From Parapristionchus giblindavisi (taxonomy: Eukaryota; Nematoda; Chromadorea; Rhabditida; Diplogasteridae): 64,000 bases of DNA. Of the stretch, positions 1 through 12,300 are shown piece by piece (position 1 is the stretch's first letter; every line of letters starts with the position of its first letter). Location: contig CALSFV010000203.1 of assembly GCA_943737045.1 (NCBI GenBank), positions 1,167,501 through 1,231,500 of the forward strand, written 5' to 3'. The notes under the pieces were generated by a model, which worked only from the letters and a program-made list of their open reading frames with translations, was not told the DNA's origin and ran no database searches. The position numbers and the translations under genes are program-made.

Positions 1-86
1 TCAACTGGTCAGTCACTTCCTTCCTTCCTTCCTACATATGCACACAAGTCAAATCCTCCTTTTGACGTCCTTCCTTTTCATCTCAG

Positions 87-865
87 GTTCATATCTTACG
101 CCGTGAATAAGAGTATACCCATCGAATTCAATGCTACCTCATACACGGGTTCTCTCGCATACTCGAAGAAAGTGTGCAGTCTTACTGGTGAGACTGTTGA
201 CGTTGTTTGTTTATCCACGTCCAAAGATCTTCATCATATGAACAATGAAAAGCACGGAAAGATACACGTGTTATGTGGTTTAACAGTGAGTATTTTTCAG
301 GTAAAAACTGTGCTCAAGTGATTCAATTGAATAATGCCATCGACTACGAGGCATGTTTATTTATCTCTCACAGAACTACGATTATATATATGAGAGAAAT
401 TACCATCATCGTAATCATGTGCTTTCTTAAGGTTCACTTCACTGCGTTTCTGCTTGAGAAATGGAAGATCTATTCTGGTCTTGCATATCTAAAGAGACAA
501 TTGTATCTATTACGAGACATGGATATGCCTATACTCATTAATGTACATCAGAATGAAGATGTTCGAGAAGAGAAGTTGAAACAATTACTGGGAGATTGGT
601 AAGTGACCGATCATTTGATGTGCATTGTGGAGAACGTTTACAGGATCTATGAAACGCGATCGTATGGCATCAGGAGAAGAGTGGGTGTATTCTTCGCTCA
701 TATGCATGCCAAACATGAGGTCATCTCTAACTAACTTCCTTTTCGTGCAATCATAGCAGCATTCAGGTCAAAACACACTGTTTCCACGGCGTTTCAGTGC
801 CCTTCGTCTATGTCGGCTCTGTACCCAACAATCGGTTCGCATTAGATTGTCCAAACCACCTATAA
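87..865 (+). CDS. 3' end of an unidentified multi-exon gene
   Basis: Four exons can be chained in one frame: 87-285, 432-598, 644-719 and 767-865, ending in TAA. Introns are 146, 45 and 47 nt with GT donors (GTGAGT, GTAAGT, GTCATC) and AG acceptors. The joined protein is about 180 residues here and its 5' part lies left of the window. It has no transmembrane stretch. The stretch around positions 450-600 is Lys/Arg/Glu-rich (motif KRQLYLLRDMDMP), and the last exon is Cys/Phe-rich (THCFHGVSVPF, then NNRFALDC). I do not recognise the family. The middle exon has a faint look of a RAP domain (conserved K-R-L and a run ending EKLKQLL), but not enough to assign it. Splice phases agree throughout, which is the main support that this is real coding DNA. 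Confidence 0.5.
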
Positions 866-2629
866 ATTCCTATTTTTAGGTTCTCGGTCCTTCGTTTCGG
901 TACGGATACAGAACGACTATCCGGATATGCTGCAAGAGAGAATGGATCATTCTTGCTAGACACGATTCCCTCCCTGTGGCAGTCACCATGTAATCGTTCC
1001 TTCGTCCATTATTTCCAAGAGCAAACCTCCTTCCGTCGTGTATCTCTATGAATATCCATTCGCTTTTGTAGTCAACCATTTCCATCTTGTCATTCATTCA
1101 TTCTGTTCACATCTTCATCAATTCGATTCCGTTGATCTCCATTCCCCATATTGAATCGGTGTGCTTTCCCCCATCATCTAGTCACCATCATCCGTCTGAG
1201 TCTCTTACGACACCGAGACGTTTATACGTAATATGATCGTATGCATAAAGCAGTGAAATGTTGCGAGATCTAAGTGAGTAGTATACGAGTCACGCCTACA
1301 CATCCAGATTGAATTCTATATTGGGACGACGAACTAACTAGCTTCTAATCTCATCATCAACTACTTCTACTCTTCTATCTCTCTCTCTCGTTCACTTCAT
1401 CATTGCTATGATGCCATATGGGGGAACATTATCTATGCACAAGAGGTCTATAGAATACGATATGATCCATTCTTATTCCGTATCTTGACCCATCCCGTCC
1501 AACACTATTATGGAATAAGTACAGTTCGGATAATGCTCATACATGCGAATTGCCTTCATCACCTTTCAGGCAAAACACACCCACCCACCCATATTAGCCA
1601 AATAAATAAATTATCGTTAGACAGGCAAGGGTGTCACTACTCTTGCATCACTTTGTCTTCTTAGTCTTCTTCTTTTCCTTCTCAGTCTTCCCCCATCGTG
1701 TTCCACCTCACAAATACAGACCCGAAAGTGGATACAAGTTCACTTTCAACATCCTTATTATATTATCCAAACTCCGCCCACTTTGGTTTCTTTCTCTTCT
1801 TTCTTCACAATCATCATCAGCCATCGAATGTTGCCACAACCTACATCTTCTCCCATCTTAACCATACTCCTCCCCTTTTTTTTCATTGATACTTTAAGGT
1901 AGTGCCACAGGACACTGTGGCACCACCACCCCCGTACGTGTTTCTTCCTTTTTTCACTTCGAAACATTTTACAATGTCTTATTATGCGTCGTCTGCCGCC
2001 TACTTCCTTTTGCCCTTCCCGACATCCTTAGCTCGAAGAGTAAGTTAATTAGCTCCAAATGAAACTACTTAGGTGGAGTCCTTACGCAGCATCAGTGACC
2101 ACTTCATATTTCTAGTCTCAACTGATCTGTCGAACTTTGCCTTTCTCTCATAAGATATGACGTCCGAGAAAGGCACTACTTGATAGGATAGTCTCGTATT
2201 GTGTGAAAACTTTAGTACAGTATTCTCAGAGATAACGCCCACTCTCTCACTGTCCATCTGTCTCTCACTAGTAAATGCCCCTCTTCTATCCTTTCTCATC
2301 AATCCAAGTCTCAATATCTATATTACTATACTCCCACTCTATTCTTCTTCTACTCCTTCTCCTTCATTGTCGGTACTCCGTCCATTAGGTGATGTCTCCT
2401 TCTCTCTCATCTTATTCTTTTCCCGTCATTCTACAAGAGAATAGATTGAGAAGAAGTCGCTGCTTCCTCCTTCTAGATAATTAATCTTTTCTGTTCTTAT
2501 TTTTGTGCACTGTGCAAATGATTTCATTTTAAATCGCTCTCGTCATCGTTTATTTCTCGTCATAAATAAATAATTATCCGAACGCATTAGTTCATTTGCG
2601 AATTGAAGGTAACAAACAAACAAACGGAG
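866..2629. other. intergenic, no gene recognised
   Basis: Stop codons are frequent in all frames and the short open frames are pyrimidine-rich on the + strand (for example 1631-1861). I see CT-rich low-complexity patches and a short string of TAAATAAATAAA-type repeats near 1600-1615 and 2560. The stretch presumably holds the 3' UTR of the leftmost gene and the promoter of the small gene at 2630, but no specific site can be named. Confidence 0.4.
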
Positions 2630-3058
2630 ATGCTCCGATTGGTCGTGCTTATCATTCTGGCATCAATATGTATAGTCTCAGCCAGATATATCGTAAGTAT
2701 CGCATTTATTCATTCCGAGCATTAATCTCATTCCTATTGTACGCTATTATAGGAAGAGCCTGGGTACAATGGATGGCGGCGATTCCTTGATGATCAGATA
2801 GTGCAAGTGTTCATTCCACGGAGAATGGTCCGTCAAGGTAAGGAGGAAAGGCAGAGAACGTGTTCGTTCCGTATATTGACTGTCCCAAGGGAAATACAGA
2901 CCATTTGTTGTGTCGACTCGAAGACATATGTGCCACCATCATCATCGTCTCAGTGTTCTAATGTGTCTTCATTACAGACTTACTCGACTACACACCCACC
3001 CCATGCAGATGGAAGTTGTGTGCAAGCTTCTATCGTTAGAGAAATGCGAAGATCATAG
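2630..3058 (+). CDS. small secreted Cys-containing protein, unknown function
   Basis: Two exons: 2630-2692, intron 2693-2752 (GTAAGT...ATTATAG, 60 nt), then 2753-3058 ending in TAG, giving 121 residues. The first exon alone is a textbook signal peptide: M-L-R, then a hydrophobic run ending SICIVSA before an Arg. The mature part begins RYIEEPGYNGWRRF and has basic pairs (RR at two places). Five cysteines lie in the C-terminal half, including an adjacent CC pair (TICCVDS), and a Ser/Thr/Pro-rich stretch lies between them. A GTAAGG inside exon 2 (about 2837) could act as an alternative donor. The secretory signal is seen in the sequence. A role as a hormone, cystine-knot or defence peptide is only inference. 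I cannot match it to a named family. Confidence 0.6.
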
Positions 3059-3936
3059 ACTATCTAAGAGACTAAGACCAATAATCCCCCTCCTCTCATT
3101 CCTCCACCTCTTCAACCCGATCTCTTTCTTTCTATCAAATCCATTCTAGTAATCTGTCGGGCATATTTCATATATTACTCTTCTTCATCATCTAGTGCAT
3201 TCCATACACACACTTACACTTATCGACCTCATTCATTCATTCATTCATTTCTTCCGATTCGATCCTTCTTATCGTTTGTTATGATTATTCTATTGTATTA
3301 TTGTCTTCTTCGTTCTTCATTGTATGAATATCTCCGTCATCTTCATCTATATATTCGTGTGTATGTATACTATCCGTTGACGATAAATGAAGGTGGATAG
3401 GGAATATGCGTGTGGATTACCAATAAAGAGATTGCAAAGTGTACCGTATACCTCTCCAACAGCTATTTTATAGTTTCTTTATGGTATTTAAGAACACATT
3501 TTGCAATAAATAGCGCAGCTGTCTTTAACAAGAAAGGGGTAATTCGCAAAAAATTGTTTAATAATCCAAAATTAAAAGTAATAAAATAAATAAATGTAAT
3601 TAAATCACCAGCAAAGGATAAGCAGTTATACGGTAGCGCGCATAGTGTGCGCTCTCTCACGCGGAATTTTAGCATACTGTAGCAGATGGATTTCAGTTGA
3701 GCCTTCTCCCGCACTCCTCCACTGTTTACTTTTCTTTCATGGCTTTATGTTAATGTTTCTTCATTTGAAGTATTTTTCTTCTTTTACCTCAATTAATAGT
3801 TACTGATTTTCATCACATATTTGTATTGTTATTTTAGTCATAGCGTCCTTTGGTCCTTGTAAAGATGTTCCAAATGCAAAAGTCCGCTTACTCCACTCTG
3901 ATTTTTAATGATCTCTCTTCAGCGAATTCGCTCACT
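3059..3936. other. intergenic upstream of the myotubularin gene
   Basis: Contains an ATTCATTC tetranucleotide tract near 3230-3250 and AT-rich sequence. The CTCTTCAG acceptor at 3914-3922, 14 nt before the ATG at 3937, could be a trans-splice site for the next gene; a second TTTAG lies near 3838. No coding exon is recognised. Confidence 0.4.
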
Positions 3937-6900
3937 ATGGAATTAGCCGATGCGATCGAGATTCCTCGTGTGGATAATGTATTCTTAAGGAAAGGACCGA
4001 GACCCGCACAGACTGGAGCCATTTGTGTACTTGGTTAGTCATTACTAATTCTGCTCTTAGTATTAGTACTTGGCACTCGAACAATGAATAATTATTTTTG
4101 TTCAGGTCATCATTTGATATTTTCCCCTCGAGTGGAGTCACCAAAAGATGAAGAATTATCAAAAGAACTGTGGCTTCTTCATCGTATGGTGGATAGAGTC
4201 ATAGCAGAACCCGTCAGTAAGGTACAGCATACACACACTCAAGTCACTTCTCTCACTAATGAATTCTGTCTAGGATGATCCCCTGAAAGGAGGTCTTCTC
4301 GCTTTGAAACTCAAGAATTTCATGGTATTGATCTTTGAAGTGAGAGCATTATCGGATTGTTATGCACTTTCTCGCTCAATTGAGAAGTTATCCAACCTGA
4401 ATGGATTCCAGTATGAATATCCATTCTACTACAGAGTTCCATTCACTGTTCTCGATGATGGGTTAGCTTCTGTTTTTTTAAAAAAATTTTTAATTAGAAA
4501 AAATAACTACTAAAAGACAAATCACACTGGTCCGCAAATGATGTGCATTAATTTGCTGGAAAGTTTTACTGTATTATTTCCCTATCGATCTCACGGTCAC
4601 AGTACCCATCATTTTCGGACGAGTACGAGTAGCCTTTTAATTGTTTTTTTCTTCTCAATAATAAAAATTTTGCTTCTCTTTCTTTCGAAAAATTTTTCAT
4701 ACGCATTGGAAATAAATAATGCGCTCCGCAGCGGTATGCATGTGCAAAATTCGACCGTGCTGTACTGTATGATATATGTACATGTTTTCAGTTGGACAGC
4801 ATTTGATCTCGAAGCAGAGTTCGCCAAATTGACTGTTCGTGCTCCTGACACATTCAGAATCTCTTCTGTCAACGAGAACTTCGCCGTGAGTACCATATTT
4901 TGATTTTATGATCTGTGGTTTCTTTGATCACCAATATCGATTCAGATTTGTCCATCATATCCCGAGAAGGTTATTGTTCCAAAGGGCATCGGTGATGACT
5001 ACCTGCGTATCTCCGCTACATTCCGTGATGGATTCAGATTCCCCGTTCTATCGTACTATCACCCTCCGACAAAGGTTGGATTTCTTTGCAATGATAACAA
5101 TATTAATACAATAATAATACTTAATACATACATAATAATAATTCAACAATGCATAATACATAATAATACGATAAATGATTCATTCTAGTCATGTATCATG
5201 CGTTGTGGTCAGCCTCTCATTGGTCCGTCTAATCGCCGTTGTAAGGAGGATGAGACAATACTGAATTCACTTCTTGCTCGTCACAGTAAAGGAATGATCA
5301 TCGATACGCGACACAAGAATGTCGGCAATTCGTCAAAGAGCAAAGGTACTTCATTCATCTTTTTTTAAACTATTCTACGTCAATGTACATCGTGGCACTT
5401 TTTTTTTCATCAGTCTAGTTCATTTGGTGGACCAATGTTGCGATAATTTGGTTCGTGGAATGGTTGAGTGTCCTCTGATCGAATATGCCTGAAATACACT
5501 CAATGAACGTGCAAATTCGCTTGTTCGGGAATACTACGAAACAGAGGAGAAGGAATGAATATATGATGACATTGTCGTCGTACTCAATGTCCCCTTCGTC
5601 CGTTTCCCCAGTGGGAATTCTCGTAGAAATGACGTATTGTATCTTACGTAGATGGATGGACTTCGATAATGAGATTAGTAGTGTGGGGGGGGAAGTGAAG
5701 AGGACTAAGAGGGAGTGAGATGGACTAACGATGATAGGACCAAGCAATGAGTAAATGAGGAAGTAGTTCTTTTTTTGTAGGCGGAGGATGCGAATCTCAA
5801 CAATGCTATTCGCAATGGAGATATGTTGTTTGCGGAACACCAAGGATCAGGGAAATGCACGATGCACTAGCGAAAGTTGTCGATTGTGAGTTGTACTACG
5901 AATAATAAATGACTATACAATGAGAATATGTGTACGATGATGAATATATTATGGTTTATGCAACGGAAATTAGACAATATGTGCGGATACTATAGTGTAG
6001 GCTGCTAGAGAACGTATACGAATATGATACTGATGGACAATAGAGGAGAAAAAATACTAGAATATTCAAATATTATTTATATTAATCGGCTTATTTTAAT
6101 CAGATATCGTTGAAATATCCCATATGTGTATTATCTTTCTCGACTTTGAAATTTTATCCTCACCTATCTTGAGTAACATAGTTCCATTGCTCATTTGTTT
6201 TCCAACTTATTCGCGTCATCGTCGTTTTCATATTCCGTATAACCATACCTTATAAGATCCAAATCTGGAATTACGTTAAAATTAGTGATGAATAATTTAT
6301 TACAGTATGTAACGATGATCGTCTCTCTTCTGATCGTTTCCTTTCTCGTCTTCATTCATCAGGATGGATTCATTCAATCACCGATATTCTCACTGCTGCT
6401 GCCAATGTCGCCCAGTGCATTGCATGCGAAGGTACATCAGGTATGAGTGTATTGTGTTTTGTCCATTTCGTCATGCTTTTTGGTTGGGCATAGTTCTTCT
6501 TCTTCTATTTTGCTCCTATTGTTGTAATATCATATTCAGTTAGTTGGCTTTCGTTCAAGTTGGCTACCGTAACCATTTTATATCTGTTCAGAAGTCCCAG
6601 TTATCATACATGGAGGAGAAGGGACCGATACCACACTCGCTGTCTGCTCTCTAGCACAAATCATTCTCGATGCTGACGCAAGGACCATCAGAGGGTACGA
6701 TAATCATGTCGGATTACTGTATGATCTATGATCCAATCGATAATTCAATGAATAATATAGCTTACCTCTGATATGCTGTTATATATTATTATGATATGTA
6801 ATATATAGTATACCTTTAGATTCGAATCATTGATCGAGCGTGAATGGATCGGAGGAGGTCACCCATTCTCATCGCGTAATGCTCATGGTGCATATGCTGA

Positions 6901-8498
6901 AGGAGTTATCACCGGTCCTCAGGAATCTCCCGTATTCCTTGTCTTCCTGGATTGTGTATACCAGGTGCCCTACATCTTCACGAACCTTTAAATTGCTCCT
7001 CTAGTCCAATAATAATAGTAATCTCTATAGAACAAAGCATACGTGCCGCACCATTTGCCGCTGAAAATTAAAAGCGGGTGGGTGGGAAGCAAAAATAATA
7101 TGAATTTTGCTAAATCGTTTTCATTTTTTAAGATAAATAAATTATTTATAAGAAGGAATAGATGGTCAATATGTGTGCGCATTGAACATGTATTCCCGAG
7201 AAAGAGCAATAAAAATTTTATAAAAGACACAAAATACTACAAAGCATCCTGTTGATTTATCGTTTCGGTGCCTTAACAATACATATGAACACACACCGAC
7301 GCCGATTTCTTTTTGGAAATTGGAAAAGCTATAAAAAATCCAATACGTATAGGTCGAAAACTACGTCATAACTCATATATTTGTTTCTTTTTTCTCATTC
7401 CTTAATTCTATTGATTTCATAAGTGGGCAACCTTTGCCGCTGGAAATTAAAATCGGGTACGCCGGAAGCAGAAATCGGGAGGGTGGGACGCAAAAATTTA
7501 ATTTTCGAGTGAATTTTGCCTAAATCATTTTCATTTTTGATCGAAATTTGGCTAAATCGAGTGGGTTGGGAGCCAAACCCGGGTGGGTTCTTGCCGCTAG
7601 CGGCAATGCCGCCCACGTATGGAACAAAGACTTCATAGTCTGATATATCTCGTAAAGGATTGAAATATGTTGACGTTTTAGTATGTCCTTGCAGCTAAAA
7701 CATGAGCTGAGCATTAATGCCTGATATGATAAATAATTGAATTGCAGCTTCTCGAGCAGTTTCCGTTGTCCTTCGAGTTCACGGAACAATTCCTTCTCAC
7801 CATATTCGAACACACATATGCCAGCGAATTCGGATCATTCTTAGGAAATTGCGAGAGGGTATGAAAATCATTGGAGAAAATATTGTATAACTGAATGTTG
7901 AGTAACTGCAGGATAAGAAGCAATGGCGAGTCAAAGAGTGTACCGTATCTCTCTGGTCATATGTCAACAATCCAGAGATTCTTGCTGGTTTCGTCAACTC
8001 ACTCTACGAACCAAATGAGAAGGTACCGTAACCTACCGTACTCTAAAATTTGTTGGACTGTGTGTTATATTGTATTATTACAGGTGATCTGGCCATCGGT
8101 TGCCCCTCAATCGATTCAATTATGGGATCGCCTCTTCTTTCGCTGGCAGAAACAGTGGACAGAGAAGGATGCACAGGCGAAATTGGCGAGTGATGCACGA
8201 TTGAAGGAGAAAGCAATGCAGAGTAGAGTACATTCACTGAAAAGGTACGGATTCTTGTTTATATTATTTTTCTTGTTTTTTTGCCGCATACTTTGTCGAA
8301 GTGTCAAGGTTTGTTAAAGAGAATTGAGAGCACAGTTATTATTATTATTTTGAGTTATTCTAATGTGGTAGAATTCTCAATGAATAACAAATAAAGTGTT
8401 GAATAATTACTCAATATCATTACAGACAAATAGCTGATCTGGCTCGTGAAGCTTCCCTTATCTCTGCTACTTCTGATCAACTCAAACTTATCGATTGA
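3937..8498 (+). CDS. mtm-9: MTMR9-type inactive myotubularin pseudophosphatase
   Basis: Fourteen exons: 3937-4033, 4106-4221, 4274-4461, 4792-4885, 4946-5074, 5189-5345, 5781-5885, 6306-6440, 6592-6694, 6820-6964, 7748-7858, 7912-8022, 8084-8244, 8426-8498; every junction keeps frame. The protein follows human MTMR9 from start to end: N-terminal PH-GRAM (GAICVLGHHLIFSP), the region CPSYPEKVIVPKGI, GQPLIGPSNRRCKEDE, the degenerate active-site loop IIHGGEGTDTT, FESLIEREWIGGGHPF, the VIWPSVAPQS segment and a C-terminal coiled coil. Active myotubularins have H-C-x5-R. Here Cys is Gly and Arg is Thr, so no phosphatase activity is expected. MTMR9 proteins bind and stimulate active MTMR6/7/8-type phosphatases acting on PI3P and PI(3,5)P2 on endosomes. 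The exon 8 donor could instead be used 10 nt earlier. The 783 nt intron 10 carries a duplicated repeat. Family assignment is firm; the symbol is by analogy with C. elegans. Confidence 0.93.
7040..7615. repeat. degenerate tandem repeat inside mtm-9 intron 10
   Basis: Two related blocks in the same orientation: one begins TTTGCCGCTGAAAATTAAAA near 7050, the other TTTGCCGCTGGAAATTAAAA near 7434. Each is followed by a GGGTGGGAAGCAAAAAT-like stretch and then TGAATTTTGC...TAAATC.TTTTCATTTTT. The second block contains a further partial copy (GGCTAAATCGAGTGGGTTGGGAGCC) and ends in the near-palindrome CTTGCCGCTAGCGGCAATGCCGCC. The open frames over it are produced by the repeat and do not look like genes. 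It is probably a non-autonomous mobile element remnant. Confidence 0.55.
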
Positions 8499-9383
8499 TC
8501 TTGTCCATCGATTGAACTGTCGCTAATATTCACACATTCCCTATCCTCGTCATCATTCTAATCTTAGATTCTTCCCTTATTCATTACGGGTTTGTATAAA
8601 AGCTTTCTCTAGACCCAATTTGTATTCTTTTTTAGTCAAATTATGTTAGTTATTCAGTTATTCTGCTCATTTTGCATTTGCAAAAATTTACATTATGATA
8701 TCTACCAACATTAATTCTAAGACCACAAAGACCGTATTCGAAATGCTCTACAATTGGTGCATCTCATTTTAGTTATTCGTACTATAGAATGCTTAATCGC
8801 GCAGTTGCCAATCCAAACTAGCCAAACTTTGAACACTTATCGTATCAGAATGCACTCTCATTTGCTCTACTTAAATATTGATGATATATCGCTGTTGTTC
8901 AATAAGTGATTGACCAATATCCATGCCAATCTTTATCACTTTCATATATTGTCATGCATTCCCCATACGCTTCTTCATATTTTTTATCCCTCCAATCCCC
9001 CTGATATCACTTGCCTCGTATGCTTTGCTTTGCGTACGGTGTCCGCTGTTGACCCTAATCTATGCATATTAGAATCTATTTATTTATTTATACAGAGTTA
9101 ATAATAGTAATCTATGGTAAATCTTTCGTATAATTCTCTGATAACTATGAACAATTGGTACAAATCACAGATGAGGGAACAAAATGGTGAAATTTGATTG
9201 AAGGAAAGGTATGCAATGGAGAGATCTGACACATTAAAGAAGAAAGTAGAGAATACTGGGTTTGAATTAGGTATATAATAGGAACAAAATCAACCGGCAG
9301 TTATAATGAATAGAAATGACCGCGTAATGGAGAAAGAGATGTGAACAGAGAATCATCAATGGATCAAAGATCAACAAAAACTA
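8499..9383. other. convergent intergenic region
   Basis: Lies between the tail-to-tail ends of mtm-9 (+) and the sulfotransferase gene (-), so it should hold both 3' UTRs and poly(A) sites. It is AT-rich and has no recognisable exon. A GATCAAAGATCAA motif lies at about 9362-9374. Confidence 0.4.
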
Positions 9384-12300
9384 CTAGTTATTCCATTCGA
9401 ATCGTTGATCAATCATATTAAACAATTGTTCATTCTCTGGTTCGTAGAATCGTTTGAGCCTCTTCAGTACAGTATTGTCAACTTTGGGATGAGGTCGACC
9501 TTTAGTCTTTCCCAGACAATGGTGAGAACCGTCTTCTTTCATGATACAAGGGAACTTTTTCACTTGATCAACCACGAAATTGGATGATTTCACGACTGAA
9601 ATTAATTCTGGATTAGTATTATCTAACAAATATTCCAGTGAAGATTATACTTGCCTGGCTTAAGTCCAAGAAATTTCTCCACTTTTTGTACTTCTTCAGC
9701 CGGATCATCCACTAATTTTTGTCCATCAACGAAATGAAATTGGCTGATTGGGAACTGATCCAACCATCTACAATAATGATAAATATTTATCAACAATCAT
9801 TATCGAGCTACTGACCTCTGCAAATATTTGTGATATACTCCGATTCGCACAGCGCCCCATCCTGCGTTTACTCCTTTAGTCTTGCCTGGAATGATATCAA
9901 TTGTTTTGACGCTAAATATTATTGTATGACTCACTGGAACAGTTGACCTTACTCCACGACGCACAATCACCCACGGCCATTCGCTCAAACGATGGCATTT
10001 GTCCTAGTCGCCGCTTCTTTGACGATGCTTGGGTGTAATCTGTAATTGGCCCTCTCCAGTCAATGTGACCTCATAACCATCAAATTGAATGGGAACGAAC
10101 AACTAATACTGACCAGAAACGGCTCGTTCAACTGGATCACGAAGAACCACGATCAATTTCATATTGGGATTGAATTTCTTGATCCGTTCGGGCGCTTCTT
10201 TCTTGATAAAATATGCGGGTGATTTCTCGATCGTTATGTCTCCGTTACCCGAGGGTGGCATCTGATTCCTGTAAATATATTTTTGTTATTTTTTAAATAT
10301 TATATATACAATTATTCTGGATGATATAATGAATCATTTGATCTATCAACATCGGCTTCATCATCATCGCAATAATCGACGATTACGTAACATCTAATAG
10401 AGAAACCGTTCAACAGTTGCTATCTCTTTATCTCTTCTTCTTCTGTCTCACAGACTATCCCCAATCTTCTTTTGGGACTACTCCATCTCCCGCTATCTCT
10501 TCCTCCCCCTCCCCTTCGGGTTGCGCAAGTGCGAAAAGGTCGTCCGTATGTGTCAGTCAACTTACTCATTACTGTCTGTCAATCACATTATCTCACATTT
10601 TATCCTATATATCTTCTTCTTTTCTTTCCTTTTAACCTATTCCGATCTACCTCCTCTTACCCTCTCCGCTCTGCACAATCATCCATTTAACTTCTTCCCA
10701 ACCAATTCGTCAATTCATCGTGAGAGAGAGAAGCAATCTCGTATCTACATCACATAAAACGTGGCGATAAAGGGATATAGAGACTAAAGGTGATTGTATT
10801 CGCACCTTCCAATCTCGAGATAGAGAATTAAATCCACGGAGAACTACGGTGGATCAAATGGGCAATAGCAACTGCTCCAAGGAACAAGAATGAGGCAGAA
10901 TTCCCTTTGATCAACAGTAATTATGATCACTTCCGTTCATTAGCGTGTATTAGTCTATCCCACTTTCTCACTCTATGGCGAAAAGGCCAAAGCAATATGA
11001 TCTATTGACTAAACAAATCAACGATATGGGTTGATCAAAACAGCCGACCATCTATGTTCTTTCTCGCCTTCTCTATAGCCTAGCGTATACAGTAGTCTCA
11101 GGTATCACTTCTCTTCTTCTTCTTCATCTTCGGAATGACTCCCTGCTGGTTGCCAGATGCGCCAAATCCTTCTATGATCTATCACTGCATGAGTGACCTC
11201 AGTGGAACTCCTTATGGTCATATCTTTCACTGCTTCTACTCATCTTCATTGTGACTTATCTCGTAATGGGATTGGAATGGCCCATGACACCTCGGAGCGT
11301 AATTTGCATAATTGAAGTAGTCATCGAGTGTAAGAGGAGAAGGACAGGGAACAGCTCTGCCTCTCCCTCTCCTTATCCCTTGTTCTTCTCTCTCCCTCTC
11401 TCCGTTCATCTCATAATTCAATGGCAATAAGCTGTTTGAGGCTGATTGGATTCGAGTGAGAACTGCGAAGATGGAATAAGACGAAGAGAATGGAAGAAGG
11501 GATATAAAGAGAGAAGGAGGGATAATTGGTAGAGATGGGATAAGCTGCAGATGGAGAAGAACGATTGACTAATCTAGTAGAAGCAGGAGAAGGTAATGAT
11601 GGCACCTGGCTGCGGGGAAGAAGCGGACAGTGAGACAGGGAGGGGAGAGGCAGAGGGAGAGACAGCTATGGGAAGAGGGAGAGGTGTGTGCAGCTCTGAG
11701 ACAGTGTACACTGATTGATAGATCAGTATAGGGATTGAGTGATGAGAATGCCAATTTGTGTTGGATCTATCACACTCTTCCATAGGCATTTGTTGGCCCC
11801 TACACTTTCCTCGCACCCTTCAGGGCTAAGATAGACGAAGGAAATAAGACGAATAAGCACGATCGGGAGTGGGTAATCCATCTCTGCATGAGAGATAGTG
11901 TAAGAGTGGGTGAAGGTCCTCAGGGAACAACAACTGATTAATGATCACATCGGCTGTTCACAATTTGTCGGCACCTCCTCGGAGATCTCAGGGGGGAGAA
12001 TGATGGGTTGAGGAGAGGAAGGGACGACGGTGTGATAGTCGGTTCTAGTCAAAGGAACCACCGAACATTCGTCTACAGCAATCTAATAGGAAAGTGTCAC
12101 TCTGAGATCCATCAATGTAGGGGGATCCCTTTTGGTCCTTTCCAATCTATATTACTGGACTAACTAATATAACATTCTAACCAGGTGCCCTTCGTGTACC
12201 GGAAAGGGGCGAAAGGAACATCATCTCTTTGGTCCTACTCTATTTGTTTACCTGTCCCAATGCTTGATGACATCTGCTTAAGAGAGTGAATACGGGAAGT

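Noticed and set aside
432..598. Possible RAP domain in the leftmost gene
   Set aside because: Only a K-R-L spacing and an EKLKxLL ending agree; the conserved Gly and Trp positions are missing.
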